Assembly (NCBI GenBank): GCA_021029095.1
Contig: JAJOHG010000449.1
Span: 1-19,138 of the forward strand
From: Phellopilus nigrolimitatus
Taxonomy: Eukaryota; Basidiomycota; Agaricomycetes; Hymenochaetales; Hymenochaetaceae
Length of the DNA: 19,138 nucleotides
Direction of reading: 5' to 3'
Shown here: in pieces, positions 8,970 through 19,138 of the stretch
Layout: every line of letters starts with the position of its first letter
Numbering within the stretch: position 1 is the stretch's first letter
Position numbers and translations under genes: made by a program
Notes under the pieces: generated by a model
The model's database searches: none
Told to the model about the DNA's origin: nothing
The model's input: only the letters and a program-made list of their open reading frames with translations

Positions 8970-9128
8970 ATGAGCATGTTCGATGCATTCGGTCTGCTTG
9001 ACGACCTCATCCAAGTCATCTACCAGGGAACGCACCGTTTCGTGCTAGACTCTCAAAGGTCGACTTCGATGCGGCCCCATCCCAGGATGGGACACGCACG
9101 TCATATAGCAGACGGGGGACGTCGGTAG
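8970..9128 (+). CDS. hypothetical 52-residue ORF (low support)
   Basis: The ORF starts MSMFDAFGLLDDLIQVIYQG and ends in TAG at 9126. Its first half looks like ordinary amphipathic protein and its second half is Arg/His/Pro-rich, as expected of non-coding translation. I know no family for it. It might be a first exon or a remnant. It is listed because it lies beyond a palindromic regulatory-like motif, and support is weak. Confidence 0.15.
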   Translation: MSMFDAFGLLDDLIQVIYQGTHRFVLDSQRSTSMRPHPRMGHARHIADGGRR

Positions 9129-9198
9129 AGAGGACGATGGGAGGAGAAAGACGCGGTAATATTTGCGATGCGCGGCGTTCTCCTTTCCGTAGACTTCG

Positions 9199-9223
9199 AG
9201 GTGCTCGATTTGCCTGTCATCCA
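9199..9223 (+). repeat. 3'-end copy of the tRNA-Ala gene
   Basis: These 25 bases match the last 25 bases of the tRNA at 8049-8121 (8097-8121) at 23 positions. They cover the T-arm, the 3' acceptor strand and the discriminator base. The copy includes the T at position 67 that breaks a pair in the full gene, so the two share ancestry at that base. No D-arm or anticodon arm is recognisable upstream, although GGTAGAG at 9124-9130 echoes the D-arm. Confidence 0.7.
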
Positions 9224-9366
9224 TGTGTATGGCTTCCCGGTATATTTCGTTTTTAATGAAATCTGCAGAACTGGACACTTTTGAAAACACTTTGAAAACA
9301 CAACTATGTAAGTTGGACAGAAAACACTTCTTAAGCTTCTGATGTTACAGTTTACTACAAGGTTCC

Positions 9367-12061
9367 TCACAACGTATATCTGTATCCACTCCATTCATCA
9401 CCCTTGTCCCTCTTCACTTCATCCAAACTTTCATAGCAGCCGTTCTTCGGATTCAAACCGGGTTTGTCATCGTTAACGCCAACAATTATCTCGTCTCTCT
9501 CCCCGCGCGCACGACGTGCGTTCTCCCTGCGCAGGAAGAAGAGAAATACGTTGGCGGCAACGAAGCCAAGCCCGATGTACAGAATGACGATTCCATGTCC
9601 GAGTACGTACCGGGGTGCATCGCGGGCACGGTACTGACAGGGAAAAGAAGAAATAATGAGATTTAGTTGCAGTTGGTAAAGCAGACAGCGGTACTAAAGT
9701 ACGAACCACATTGGAGGTTGCAGCGCCGTTAATATTGCCGCTGGATGAAAAAGGTGCATAGCATGAGCTCCATTGCACTTTTGAAATTGCAGATTGTTTT
9801 TCACTTACAATCCGATTACCCATCCTAGGGCTACACTTCGCTTATACGAGCCCTCTACATTGTTCGAGACCCATGCACTTGCCTGCGATTCAGAACTTGG
9901 GTAACCTGAGAAGAATACGCTTGGACATACATGATATTTGCTAGAGTCATTCCATAGTCAACACGAGCCATGCATTGTAGCAGAAGGAAAGATACTCACG
10001 AATCAGAGGATATATTCCACTTTACGGAAATTGAAGGTGAGAATGAGTCAAATAATTTGAGTAAGGTAAACCCACCAAGCAGCCAGGTAAACAGCAAAGT
10101 ACGACAGAGCGGCTTTCTTTGAGGATATAAGTATGATGTATCCCGTCAATGCTGAAGGATCATAGATGAGCAATTTTTTCCCTTAATGATACTGCTCCTG
10201 ATATGCTCACCAATGAGGTAGCAGCCGCTGCATTATGAATCAAATTTTTGGTGAGGAGCCCGTCTAAAACAAGCAAAGGAATAGATTTGAACGCTCACAG
10301 CGTAAAATATCCGCGTCTACCGATTCTGTCAGCAAGGAAACCGACAGTGCAGGTAAATATGCATGCGACCACATAAACTGGGACAGTCAGTAGGTTCGCA
10401 GGCGTTGCTTCGAAGCCTGTGTGAAGTTGTCTAATTAGTGAGTCAAGCATAAAATATATGGAAACATGCTTGCCGAGTTCGTTAATAATGCTCGGCAGGA
10501 AAAGAGAGAACCCGTAAAGAGGGCCGTTGGCGCCAGTATAAAGCATCACTGCCAAGGTTAAGTAGCTCAGTACAGTCTCCATGAGATTTATACATTACGC
10601 TGGAGATGGGGCTTAAGACACGCACTCCCGACCCACGTCTTCCAGTCTGTAATACTCTTCCAGATGTACTTCCACTTGGCTTCTTCACCGCCTGCGGAGA
10701 ACATACCGTCTTTCTGAAGTCGGGAGATGACAACGGTGCGTTCGGGTTCGGTGAGGAAGCGTGCGGTGTCGGGGAAGTCCTGGAGAATGAAAAAAGACAC
10801 GACCCCCACGATGGTGGAGGCGATGCCCTCGAGGATGAAGATCCACGCCCTGCATGCGGGGATAGAATAAAAGCATGAGAAACTTAGGAACCGACATGGA
10901 CGAGCACGGGACACACCAAGCGGGCTTGCCTGCGATGCCGTCCATGTTCGCTATAGCGGCCTACCAACATCACGTCTCACATGAGAACACCGAAAGACCA
11001 AAAAATCAGTTAGGTGAACTTACAGCCAAGAGACCCCCGAAAGCGCCCGAGACAGTAGCTGCTGAAAAGAAAATAGCAGCGCGCAAGCCAAACTCGGTCC
11101 GTTTGTACCAGCTGAATTTAGACCTCAGTCAGCATAAATCTGCGATCCACACTCATTGGTGTGCCTCAAAGTGCAGCGGAAACCCAGAGGAGGGGATTCA
11201 GGCCAGAGTAAAGCTCTCGTGTGTTGAATGAATGGAAACACAGGGCCGGGTCGGAGAAGTACAAGAAGTTACCAACACAGTGAGAGTGAAATGGCGCACC
11301 AGGACAGATAATAATTGACTCCTGGGAAGAGACCAGCTTCAAACATGCCGAGCATCCAGCGCATGGCTTTTCGATTTTTAGAGACTCGAGTTAGCTTATG
11401 GAGGCGGGAACAATGGGATACAACATACCGAAAAGACCGCTAAAATCGTGGACAAGACCTTGAACGGTCTAGCATGACAGAGTATGATTTATAAAAACTG
11501 GCGGTGCAATTGCTCGGAGACAACAGACCATCATGATGCCCCAGAGTACCATGATCGAAGAAAGCCATATTGAAGGACGGAGTCGCTTGAGGAAGATATT
11601 TGATGGGACCTGAATCAGAGACAGCGTTAGATCGTCGCAGAAGGAGACGCCGTTCGATAAGAACTTACGTCGAAAAGAGAGTACGGAATGAAGAAGATAG
11701 ACAAGCATATCAAGTATTGAGTGTCGGAGACATGGAGGTCTGCCTCCATATTATACAGCTGAGTTATTCAATCGTCAACTGCACGTCAGTAATGAAAAGC
11801 CGAGCGGTACCAGACCTTTGCATTCCCGATGCTTGTCCTGTCCAGGAATGCTACGAGATATAAGAACGACAGCCACGGGATGAGTGCCAAGTCGATCTTC
11901 CGGAGAAGCTTCTTTTCGTCGACGTTGTGCGAGCTGTCGTTTTCGGTAGGGAGGGAGGGTGGAACTGATACTTTTTCCTCGATATCACTCCTATCTTTGT
12001 CATCTGATGCGGGCGTCGGTGAGCGGTCTGTCGAGCCCTTGCCCTTCTCCTCGGTAGCCAT
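9367..12061 (-). CDS. MFS anion:cation symporter, allantoate/nicotinate permease family
   Basis: This is a twelve-helix plasma-membrane carrier of the ACS family (Dal5/Tna1-like), which imports organic anions such as allantoate, nicotinate or vitamins; the substrate is not determinable. Seventeen exons on the - strand are proposed: 12061-11816, 11758-11669, 11609-11529, 11468-11429, 11366-11300, 11111-11024, 10960-10917, 10849-10626, 10548-10474, 10416-10299, 10227-10211, 10151-10076, 10019-10000, 9940-9931, 9877-9809, 9740-9707 and 9633-9367, giving 521 residues. Family landmarks in order: FLDRTSIGNAK, MEADLHVSDTQYLI, FPGVNYYLSCWYKRTEFGLR, AWIFILEGIAS, DFPDTARFL, DWKTWVG, GFLADRIGRRGYF (motif A), AWVSNNVEGSYKRS and DEWSGYRYTL at the C-terminus. 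Exon 9 ends at a GC donor (10473-10472), and removing that 57-nt intron restores ELGFEATPANLL. The 17-, 20- and 10-nt exons are chosen because they restore GIYPLIPNIIAWVSNN. Two of the splice choices (introns 3 and 14) use weak sites. Confidence 0.92.
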
Positions 12062-12953
12062 TGTTTATATCGTGGATGGTAAGTTCCAATTCGAATCTCC
12101 CGGCCTCAAAATCAGGTCAAAGCAAGTCAAGGCACGTCTGAGACTAGAGGTTTTCGGAGGACAACGTCCAGTTCTAATAAGTTCTGAAGCTCCAAGACGA
12201 ACATATATACCTTTTGCACCTCTGACCTATAATACACGTGAAGAAGTCGAAGTCCTCAACATGGAAGAATTTAGCCATGCCGGTAGTGCCGGATTTCTCA
12301 CCAACTGTAACGCTCGTCCGCGGAAGGGCGTTATCAGCCCAGCCAAGGCACTCGCTTCCACGTATAGAACACCAACATGACGACTTACTTCTCACATTCA
12401 ATTTTATACCTTCGACGGCGGATCGCGAGCTACATAGCTCTGCAGAGACTATAGCTAGAAAAGCCGTCTGTATATCTTGCTTCTGCTCGTTAGAGAGCAC
12501 TTGGATTCGGAAAGGACTCGGAGCACAAGCGGGTGTCCGAACCGCAAATTAAAGCCACCATAATCGCAATTTCGTCATAGCTGTCTGGCTAATCTCAAGC
12601 AGCCAGTCTCACAATAAAGCCCCTGAGAGTTCCACAAGCGTGAGCTGAAAACCGAAGATTGAGATACAGTGAAGAACGAGAGGATGTCCTTGCTAAAAAG
12701 GTAGGAGCGGTGAACTTGCGCACTGGAAAGGTCAAAGATCGTGTTATCGAAAATGCTTCTCCGCGAGTGACCGGGAAGCGAGAGCGTAATCGTCTAGTTA
12801 ATATTGGCGATATTATCATAGCTGTATGTGAGAGGCGAGAGAGGTCAACGAACTTGAACGTGACGAGCGCGTCCTCAGGGACGCGCCAGCTCAAACGCAA
12901 ATCGTGATTTTCAACTCCGACATATGGGACTTGATTGCAAAACCACAACGTTG
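12062..12953. other. MFS 5' flank and unassigned DNA
   Basis: This 892-bp stretch lies between the MFS start and the end of the decayed MFS copy. It presumably holds the MFS promoter. On the - strand there is a splice-like pair (donor GTAAGT at 12388, branch CTGAT, acceptor TTACAG at 12305) joining two open segments, and 12595-12981 is open for 128 codons. None resembles a known family, so no gene is called. A hairpin lies at 12867-12886. Confidence 0.4.
12867..12886. repeat. perfect 8-bp stem, 4-nt loop hairpin
   Basis: GCGCGTCC at 12867-12874 and GGACGCGC at 12879-12886 are exact reverse complements separated by TCAG. It lies inside a short GC-rich block in otherwise mixed DNA. No T-run follows, and its role is unknown. 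Confidence 0.5.
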
Positions 12954-13480
12954 TCACAACATACACTTGGATCCGCTTCATTCGTCGTGTCGAGTCTTTG
13001 CATCCTTTGCACTTTCATAGCACATCTCTTGCATCCCCGCCACCGAAGTTCTTTGTATCTGCGCCGAGTATCAGCTCGTCGTGCTTTCCTTGAACGCGGC
13101 AAGACCTGGAAAGCGACAACGGATATGAGGTTGACTCCAATAAAGAGCGTGGCAGCGTGTCTAAGGGTCTGTCATGACTTATCGAGGACCCAATACTACA
13201 ATGATGTTCATGGGTCCATTTGAGTCGCAGAGTCGGTCAGAAAACGGCAGGTTTACAAACCACTTCAGAGTTGATAGCACCGTTGACATTTTCATTGCTA
13301 AAGCTGATCCCAAAGAATCGCAGTTTCTTGCTAGAACTTACATTGGTACCACATTTAGTCCAGAATAGCCATGATATGAAACAGGTAGACTTGATTGAAG
13401 GTAAACCTATCAAGTGTGATCCCTCAATATTTTGTTTGCTCGAAAGAATCAGAGAAGTATAGGAAGTACCACTGGCACAC
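12954..13480 (-). pseudogene. decayed 3' fragment of the MFS transporter gene
   Basis: On the - strand this region mirrors the 3' third of the intact transporter at 9367-12061 (about exons 12-17). The ending GCTATGAAAGT...GAATGAAGCGGATCC...TGTTGTGA corresponds to the last codons of the intact gene, and the Trp codon of its DEWSG motif is here TGA. Bases 13300-13259 match exon 16 (GTCAACGGTGCTATCAAC versus ATTAACGGCGCTGCAACC) and are followed by a donor-like GTTTGT at the same place. GGTTTACCTT near 13410 matches the start of intron 12. The frames are broken by stops and indels. The 5' two thirds are not recognisable. It lies head-to-tail with the intact gene, 0.9 kb upstream of it, so it looks like a partial tandem duplicate that has decayed. 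Confidence 0.75.
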
Positions 13481-14028
13481 GCTCAGCTAAACCTAGCGGA
13501 TTCCTCACGTACTATCTTGAGCCTAAGATTTCACTGCAGAGGGAAATATGCAGCACAAAATCTCGAGATATTGATTCGGTGGTTAGGAGAGCACTAGCGG
13601 AACGGCAGGACAAAGGTCGAAATTATCTCAATTCTAAGGGATTAGCATGCGGCAACGCAAATCTATGAATCCAATTGGTTTATTTACGACACTCGTACTG
13701 AAAAATGCTCAGTTCTACAAAGCGAATATTGAATATGCATGTGCGACAGGCTCGACACACCACCCAGGTCCCCAACCTTCCCAGTCGTATCGAGCCACAG
13801 CCAACCACGCCTGCAAACTGGGTGCCACAACACTTGCAACTTGCAATAATTCTCAAAATCAACCAAGAGCGGCATGGAGAAATAAAACACCACGTCTATT
13901 TTGCTTCGGTCCTAGCGTACGCGCATGTAGAAAACAGGTATTTATGAACAGACTAAATCCAAATGCGCTTCCGCCATGCAGATACTTTTGGGTCCGGGCT
14001 TTGTCCCAGGCCTGCAGTTTATGGAGAC
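13481..14028. other. intergenic, ATP synthase alpha 3' flank
   Basis: This 548-bp stretch separates the decayed transporter from the ATP synthase stop codon. A 131-codon + strand ORF (13647-14042) lies antisense to the ATP synthase 3' flank and has no family features. The stretch may contain more of the decayed transporter beyond recognition. Confidence 0.35.
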
Positions 14029-16191
<2,163 letters not shown>

Positions 16192-16409
16192 TGCGGGCCG
16201 TTGTGAATGAAGAGGGCGGCGGCGGCGGCGACAACGACGACGACGATGGAAGTTGGGTGAGAGAGCGCAGGAGGATATAAAGTGGTCAGAAAAATAGGCT
16301 CGGAACCTTCCGTATTCAAGCTCCGCTTCAACATTGTACGCGTGCGACTGTCCGGTTTAGTCCGATAATGTAGCGCCTTTTTTCGTAAGTGAGCAGACTC
16401 AGAGCAAGC
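16192..16409. promoter_or_regulatory. divergent promoter of ATP1 and bL21m genes
   Basis: Only 218 bp separate the two start codons, which point away from each other, so both promoters and leaders must fit here. The ATP1 leader side carries trinucleotide runs (GGC at 16216-16230 and GAC/ACG at 16231-16246). No TATA box is obvious. Both products act in mitochondria, so shared control is plausible but not shown. Confidence 0.6.
16215..16247. repeat. GGC and ACG trinucleotide runs in ATP1 leader
   Basis: Five GGC units followed by ACAACGACGACGACGATGG lie 24-56 bp upstream of the ATP1 start codon. In the ATP1 mRNA they would read as GUC- and GCC-type triplets in the 5' leader. They are short and may be polymorphic. 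Confidence 0.6.
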
Positions 16410-16978
16410 ATGCTGTCTACCGCCGTCCGGAGTGCGTACTTAGTTTTATTATCATCTCGTTGTTGTTGCTGATGGCGAGGACATTCTGAATAGCGGGATG
16501 CGTCCGACAGGCTACTCAGCGTTATTTGAGCACAACGGCGTCGGCGTCGACGTCGGTCGCAGCCTCGGTGCCAACAGCATCCTCGACGTATGAAGCCCTT
16601 GATCACTTGCGCTCTCAGTCCGCACACTACGTCGTCGCCTCGCTTGTCGGGCACAAGTACCTACTCGCTCCGCGCGATCTTCTCACAGTCGCACGCTTGA
16701 AGGACGTGCGCGTTGGCGACCGCCTCCGCCTCTCCGAGATTCATGAGGTTGGCTCGCGCGACTTCACCCTCCGCGGCGCCCCGACGTTACCCTCCGGGCT
16801 CATCTCTGTCGAGGCCACCGTCGTCGAACATACCAAGGGTGCGATGGAGCGCATTGTCAAGTTCAAGCGCCGGAAACATTACCAAAAGACGATCACGCAC
16901 AAACAGACGTATACGCGCTTGCGCATCGGACCTATCGAGCTGGGGCAGGCAGAGAAGCAGGCAGCGATCGAGTCATAG
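16410..16978 (+). CDS. mitochondrial large-subunit ribosomal protein bL21m
   Basis: This is a component of the mitochondrial large ribosomal subunit, the bL21 family (yeast Mrpl49). Exon 1 (16410-16442) codes MLSTAVRSAYL and exon 2 (16511-16978) the rest, giving 166 residues. The N-terminus up to about residue 35 is Ser/Ala/Thr-rich with arginines, consistent with an import presequence. The bL21 core follows: HYVVASLVGHKYLLAPRDLL, then VGDRLRLSEIHEVGSRDFTL, and the RNA-binding C-terminal KFKRRKHYQKTITHKQTYTR. The 68-nt intron has a clear CGACAG acceptor, but its donor (GTTTTA) is weak. It is preferred because exon 2 has no ATG ahead of the core, and this junction keeps the frame. The first exon is therefore the least certain part. 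The gene is divergent from ATP1 and its stop lies 35 bp from that of the Prp40-like gene on the other strand. Confidence 0.9.
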
Positions 16979-17013
16979 CATTCATATGTAACGTCAAGGG
17001 ATTTGCTACTACA

Positions 17014-19138
17014 TTAAATCTCCCCCTCCTCCGGTGTCTCTTCGCGCACAGGAGGCGCACTGCGCGGCGGTTCTAGGCTATCGTACCTTGCACGCTGAAA
17101 AGCACATATCAGTACTTAGATAATTTGAGCATTCTCGATTGTATAATACACACCTTCTCCGAACGGTCAGAGTATACGCTCTTGTCGTCATGCTCTCTCT
17201 TCACACCGCCCTCGTGGACGATAGCATACCGCGGGTCCTCTACAAAGTCGCGGTCAAGATCAACCCGGGACGGCTTTTTGTCTTCGCGCCGGCGATCCTC
17301 ACGCTCCGCACGGTCCCTGTCACGTTCAGACTTGTCCCGCCCGCTCCGCTCGCGTTCATGCTCTCTGTAGCGCGATTTGTACGCACCCTCACGGTCGCGA
17401 TCTCGGTCCTTGTAATCCCGGTCGCGGTCGCGGCGCACGTCGTAGTCCGCGTCATGCCCGCGTCGATGATGCCGCGAGCTTCTCCCGCTGCCGCCATCCT
17501 CTCGGTCATAATCTCGGTAGTCTCGATCACGGTCGCCGTCCTTTTCTCTTCCGGAAGGCTCTTTGCGCTTGCGGCTAGTTGTCGAGCCGCCGTCTTCTGA
17601 TAATTCGCGCTCGCGCAAGCGTTCCTGAAAGATTGAGAATTGAGAATGAGTACCTTCCAGTTTTTCTACACATAACGCGTATTAATCACCTTCTGTCTCT
17701 TGATAAATTTACTGAAAGCTGCACGTCGGCCTTCATCCTCGAGTGCCTTGTACTCAGGAAGGTTTTCCATGAGAGGAATGGCATCGTCGTAGGATGCGTT
17801 GACGTCTATTGGTCTGAAAGCTTCTTCAGCGCGTAGCGGAAGTCGTCTTGCATGTGGCGTTGCTTCCGCTCCGCACGCCGCCTTTCGGACTCCAATCTCT
17901 TGACCAGGTCACTGTGCATCTAAAACGCGAGTAAGTATCATAGAAGCCCAAAACACACTACGAGCCTTACGAAGTCATAGATCTCATTAAGGTCGTCTTT
18001 GTCAAGGCTTTGCAAATCCTCGTGATGCATTTGAGCGGCGGCAACCGCGGCAAGGAACTCTTCCTCCGTCGTGTTGGGACCAAACTCGAACGACTGTTCG
18101 GCTTGCTCGTTAGACTTGCGGATCGCCTCCTCGACAACAGTAACCTTTGCGTCAAGCTTCTGATCGAGACTATCAACGACGTCCCAGAAAAGTTCAAGCG
18201 GGTTCGAGCCCGGAATACCGAGCAGACCAAGATACCGCTCGTCGTCCCCGAAGTCCGGGTAGACGTCCTTCCACTTGCTCTTCGCGCGGATGCGGCCCCG
18301 TCGACGAGCTCGCGCAGCAGTGACTTGAACGCCTCTCGCCCTTCCGATCGCGGCGCGCTTTCTCGACCGTCTCCCGACGCATGCGGTCCTCAAACTCGCG
18401 CTCCTGCACGCGCGCGTAGTCCTCGAACGCGAGGAGGACGTCGAGCGACGGGAGGCGTTGCAGCTCCGGATCCGTCGCCCACGCGTCCGAGTCGCGCAGC
18501 GCAGAGTATGCGGTGCGCCACCGCGTGAGCACGTCGACATTGAGCTCCTTGAACAGCGCAACAACTTTGCCGACGCTGCGCGCACGCACTGCGCGGCTTT
18601 CCTGCACCTCGCGCTGTTTGAGCTCCGCGACGTACTCCTCGAAGATCATCTTGCGTTCAGACTCGATCTTTGCCTGCTGCCAGATCGGGTGCTGTGCGAA
18701 CAAACGGTCTGCGCTTTGGAAAGTTGAGTAGTGGAAGACGTTCGGGTTGCCCTTGAGCATGTTTCGAATCGCAGGCCTGATTTTCGCAAGTCGAGCCTCG
18801 CGCTCTTCGCGCTCTTTTTCTTTTAAGCCATCAACATACTAGTCTCCTTATCAACACGTATTCCCTCAGACTCAAGTAACACTGGAACACACGACCTTCT
18901 GCCAACAATTTTTCTTCTCCGCAAGAGTGTTGAGCGCCTTATAACGGGTCAGTGATGGTTGCGCGCATTGTCTGATCCCATGTCCACGATGCATCGATGC
19001 CCGCTTTGCGTAGAAGATGTGTGAACGCTTTCTCGCCCTCTTCGAGTGTCGCGAAGCCGTTATGAGGGATGACGGGGTCGTCCGGGAGGCTAGGGACGTC
19101 CGGGGAGCACATTCGAGGGTGTGTGAACGGCAGGCCAC
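17014..19138 (-). CDS. Prp40-type FF-domain splicing factor (5' end outside window; frame broken)
   Basis: This is the C-terminal part of a U1 snRNP-associated protein of the Prp40/PRPF40 family, which bridges splice sites through WW and FF domains in the nucleus; the WW part lies beyond the right edge. Exons seen: 19138-18896, 18838-17971, 17919-17690, 17624-17154 and 17094-17014. FF-type repeats include KAFTHLLRKAGIDASWTWDQ, NPNVFHYSTFQSADRLFAQH, KVVALFKELNVDVLTRW, KSKWKDVYPDF and DDFRYALKKL. A long Arg/Asp/Glu-rich tail (RDRDYKDRDRDRE type) follows, ending RAPP..EETPEEGEI-like at the stop 17014-17016. Four frame breaks relative to the family occur near 18943, 18340, 18297 and 17812. Adding back two bases in exon 2 and one in exon 3 of this list makes both lengths whole codons (870 and 231). 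The domains are otherwise well conserved, so sequence error is at least as likely as loss of the gene. Confidence 0.92.

Larger units (their letters stand above)
8699..9366. other. intergenic, convergent ends of DUF3128 and MFS genes
   Basis: This 668-bp gap between two convergent genes holds a 14-bp palindrome (8881-8894), a 52-codon ORF at 8970-9128 and a tRNA 3'-end copy at 9199-9223, each listed separately. Otherwise nothing is supported. Confidence 0.4.

Noticed and set aside
2807..12239. CACGTG E-box cores at 2808, 7778 and 12234
   Set aside because: About five occurrences of any 6-mer are expected by chance in 19 kb, so three are not evidence of a regulon.
13780..13850. Possible G-quadruplex in the ATP1 3' flank (GGGAAGGTTGGGGACCTGGG)
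   Set aside because: It has only three runs of three or more G, short of the usual four.
16410..16442. Starting bL21m within exon 2 without an intron
   Set aside because: There is no ATG before the conserved core in that frame; only TTG would serve, so the two-exon model is preferred despite a weak donor.
17125..17600. Long ORFs on the + strand over the Arg/Asp-rich tail
   Set aside because: Repetitive RD/RE codons keep all frames open; the - strand frame is confirmed by splice sites at both ends.
18195..18212. GGTTCGAGCCC, a perfect pol III B-box-like sequence
   Set aside because: It lies inside a Prp40 coding exon (GIPGSNPLELF) with no cloverleaf around it; read as coincidence.

Overview
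The window is nuclear DNA of a filamentous basidiomycete fungus, most likely an agaricomycete. Almost every gene is cut by short introns (about 49-80 nt) with GTRNGY-like donors, CTRAY-like branch sites and YAG ends. The gene content fits this: basidiomycete-type BTB/POZ proteins, a DUF563/GT61 transferase, an anion:cation symporter MFS carrier, and nuclear genes for mitochondrial proteins. The lineage is inferred from gene style, not from a marker gene.

Layout, left to right. 1-1418 is gene-poor and holds a diverged direct duplication (808-956 and 1178-1336). 1537-2540 (+) and 5200-6324 (+) are two paralogous BTB/POZ genes flanking a five-exon GT61-like glycosyltransferase (2966-4765, +). 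The 5' end of the first BTB gene is unclear because an in-frame TGA lies just before its BTB domain. 6325-8048 is sparse, with one uncertain small membrane-protein gene (7094-7550, +). A tRNA-Ala(CGC) gene (8049-8121, +) sits 74 bp ahead of a twin-CX9C DUF3128/Emi1-like gene (8196-8698, +). A second copy of the tRNA 3' end lies at 9199-9223.

9367-12061 (-) is an MFS transporter of the allantoate/nicotinate permease family, spread over a proposed 17 exons with a GC-AG intron and a 10-nt exon. About 0.9 kb upstream, on the same strand, a decayed copy of its 3' third remains (12954-13480). 14029-16191 (-) encodes ATP synthase F1 alpha in nine exons. It is divergent, across 218 bp, from the gene for mitochondrial ribosomal protein bL21m (16410-16978, +). 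17014 to the right edge (-) is the 3' part of a Prp40-type FF-domain splicing factor, with stops 35 bp from those of bL21m. Its reading frame is broken four times.

The right half is housekeeping: respiration, mitochondrial translation and splicing. The left half looks accessory, with paralogous BTB genes, repeats and orphan ORFs. I see no multi-gene novel system, CRISPR, phage or intact transposon. The points worth a second look are the tRNA and its 3' copy, the fragmentary MFS duplication, the unusual MFS splice sites, the frame breaks in the Prp40 gene and the shared divergent promoter. Exon boundaries were worked out by hand from reading frame, splice consensus and family conservation, and have not been checked against transcripts.
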